Positions 31,062 to 31,105 of a DNA stretch of 31,105 bases are shown piece by piece. The position numbers and the translations under genes are program-made. Numbering within the stretch: position 1 is the first letter of the stretch; every line of letters begins with the position of its first letter. Source of the DNA: an uncultured Muribaculaceae bacterium (GTDB taxonomy: Bacteria; Bacteroidota; Bacteroidia; Bacteroidales; Muribaculaceae); contig CAJUBM010000018.1 in NCBI GenBank assembly GCA_910584735.1, positions 1 through 31,105 of the forward strand, in the 5' to 3' direction. The notes beneath the pieces are model-generated. The model was given only the letters and a program-made list of their open reading frames with translations, was not told the DNA's origin and searched no databases.

Positions 31062-31105
31062 TAGTGGCGCCGGACCTCCGGGACGGCAGGCCACCCGAAG
31101 AGGCG
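31062..31105 (+). repeat. Dispersed inverted-repeat element, copy 5 (partial)
   Basis: The left arm starts TAGTGGCGCCGGACCTCCGG at 31062 and continues GACGGCAGGCCACCCGAAGA. The window ends inside the loop. It follows the double hairpin that ends the amylase operon. The left flank lacks the GTAACTT edge seen in copies 2-4. Confidence 0.85.

Noticed and set aside
1..31105. tRNA, rRNA and CRISPR arrays
   Set aside because: I looked for tRNA-like arms next to the integrases and for regularly spaced repeats, and saw none. A covariance-model scan would be decisive.

Overview
The window looks like a chromosomal piece of a Bacteroidales bacterium, most likely Muribaculaceae-like. The promoters are of the Bacteroidetes type (TTTG about 20 nt before TAnnTTTG, no Shine-Dalgarno). 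The gene families are typical of the order: a TopA without zinc fingers, a YebC beginning MGRAFEYRKARKLKRW, Bacteroidetes tyrosine recombinases, and several exported proteins ending in a shared LQGV.V.NP..G.YI-type tail. Species-level assignment is inference.

Positions 1-8.9 kb are an accessory, visibly more A+T-rich region. They hold the 3' fragment of a DUF4143/AAA ATPase gene, a tyrosine integrase with a probable 5' frameshift, a second tyrosine recombinase at 3195-4430, and two exported or surface proteins (4795-5262 and 5323-6984). A decaying minus-strand cluster follows, including a DUF3873-like pseudogene. Between the second recombinase and the surface-protein genes lie two palindromic sites with oppositely oriented 5-nt spacers (4521-4537 and 4704-4720). 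They flank about 170 bp that carries a promoter-like box now pointing away from the surface genes. This looks like an invertible, phase-variable promoter in the OFF orientation.

Positions 8.9-31.1 kb are core-like and richer in G+C. In order they hold topA, an RluA-family pseudouridine synthase, an iron-dependent alcohol dehydrogenase (-), a short-chain dehydrogenase (-) and a discoidin/CotH-kinase exported protein (-). Next come an M28 peptidase fused in frame to a complete SufE, a POT-family peptide transporter and a WYL regulator. A HipB-HipS-HipT module follows, with its operator intact but its kinase gutted. Then come an orphan phage terminase large subunit (-), pheT, yebC, a secreted GH13 alpha-amylase with starch-binding-like domains, and a small secreted protein with the same C-terminal tail as the amylase.

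A dispersed structured repeat links the core region. Copies of about 130 bp, built from 36-nt perfect inverted arms around a conserved loop of about 45 nt, lie at 1-79 (partial, reverse), 12273-12450, 14626-14762, 21000-21130 and 31062-31105 (partial), always between genes. It resembles a REPIN/MITE or structured-RNA family. It and the invertible promoter are the two strongest candidates for something not previously described.
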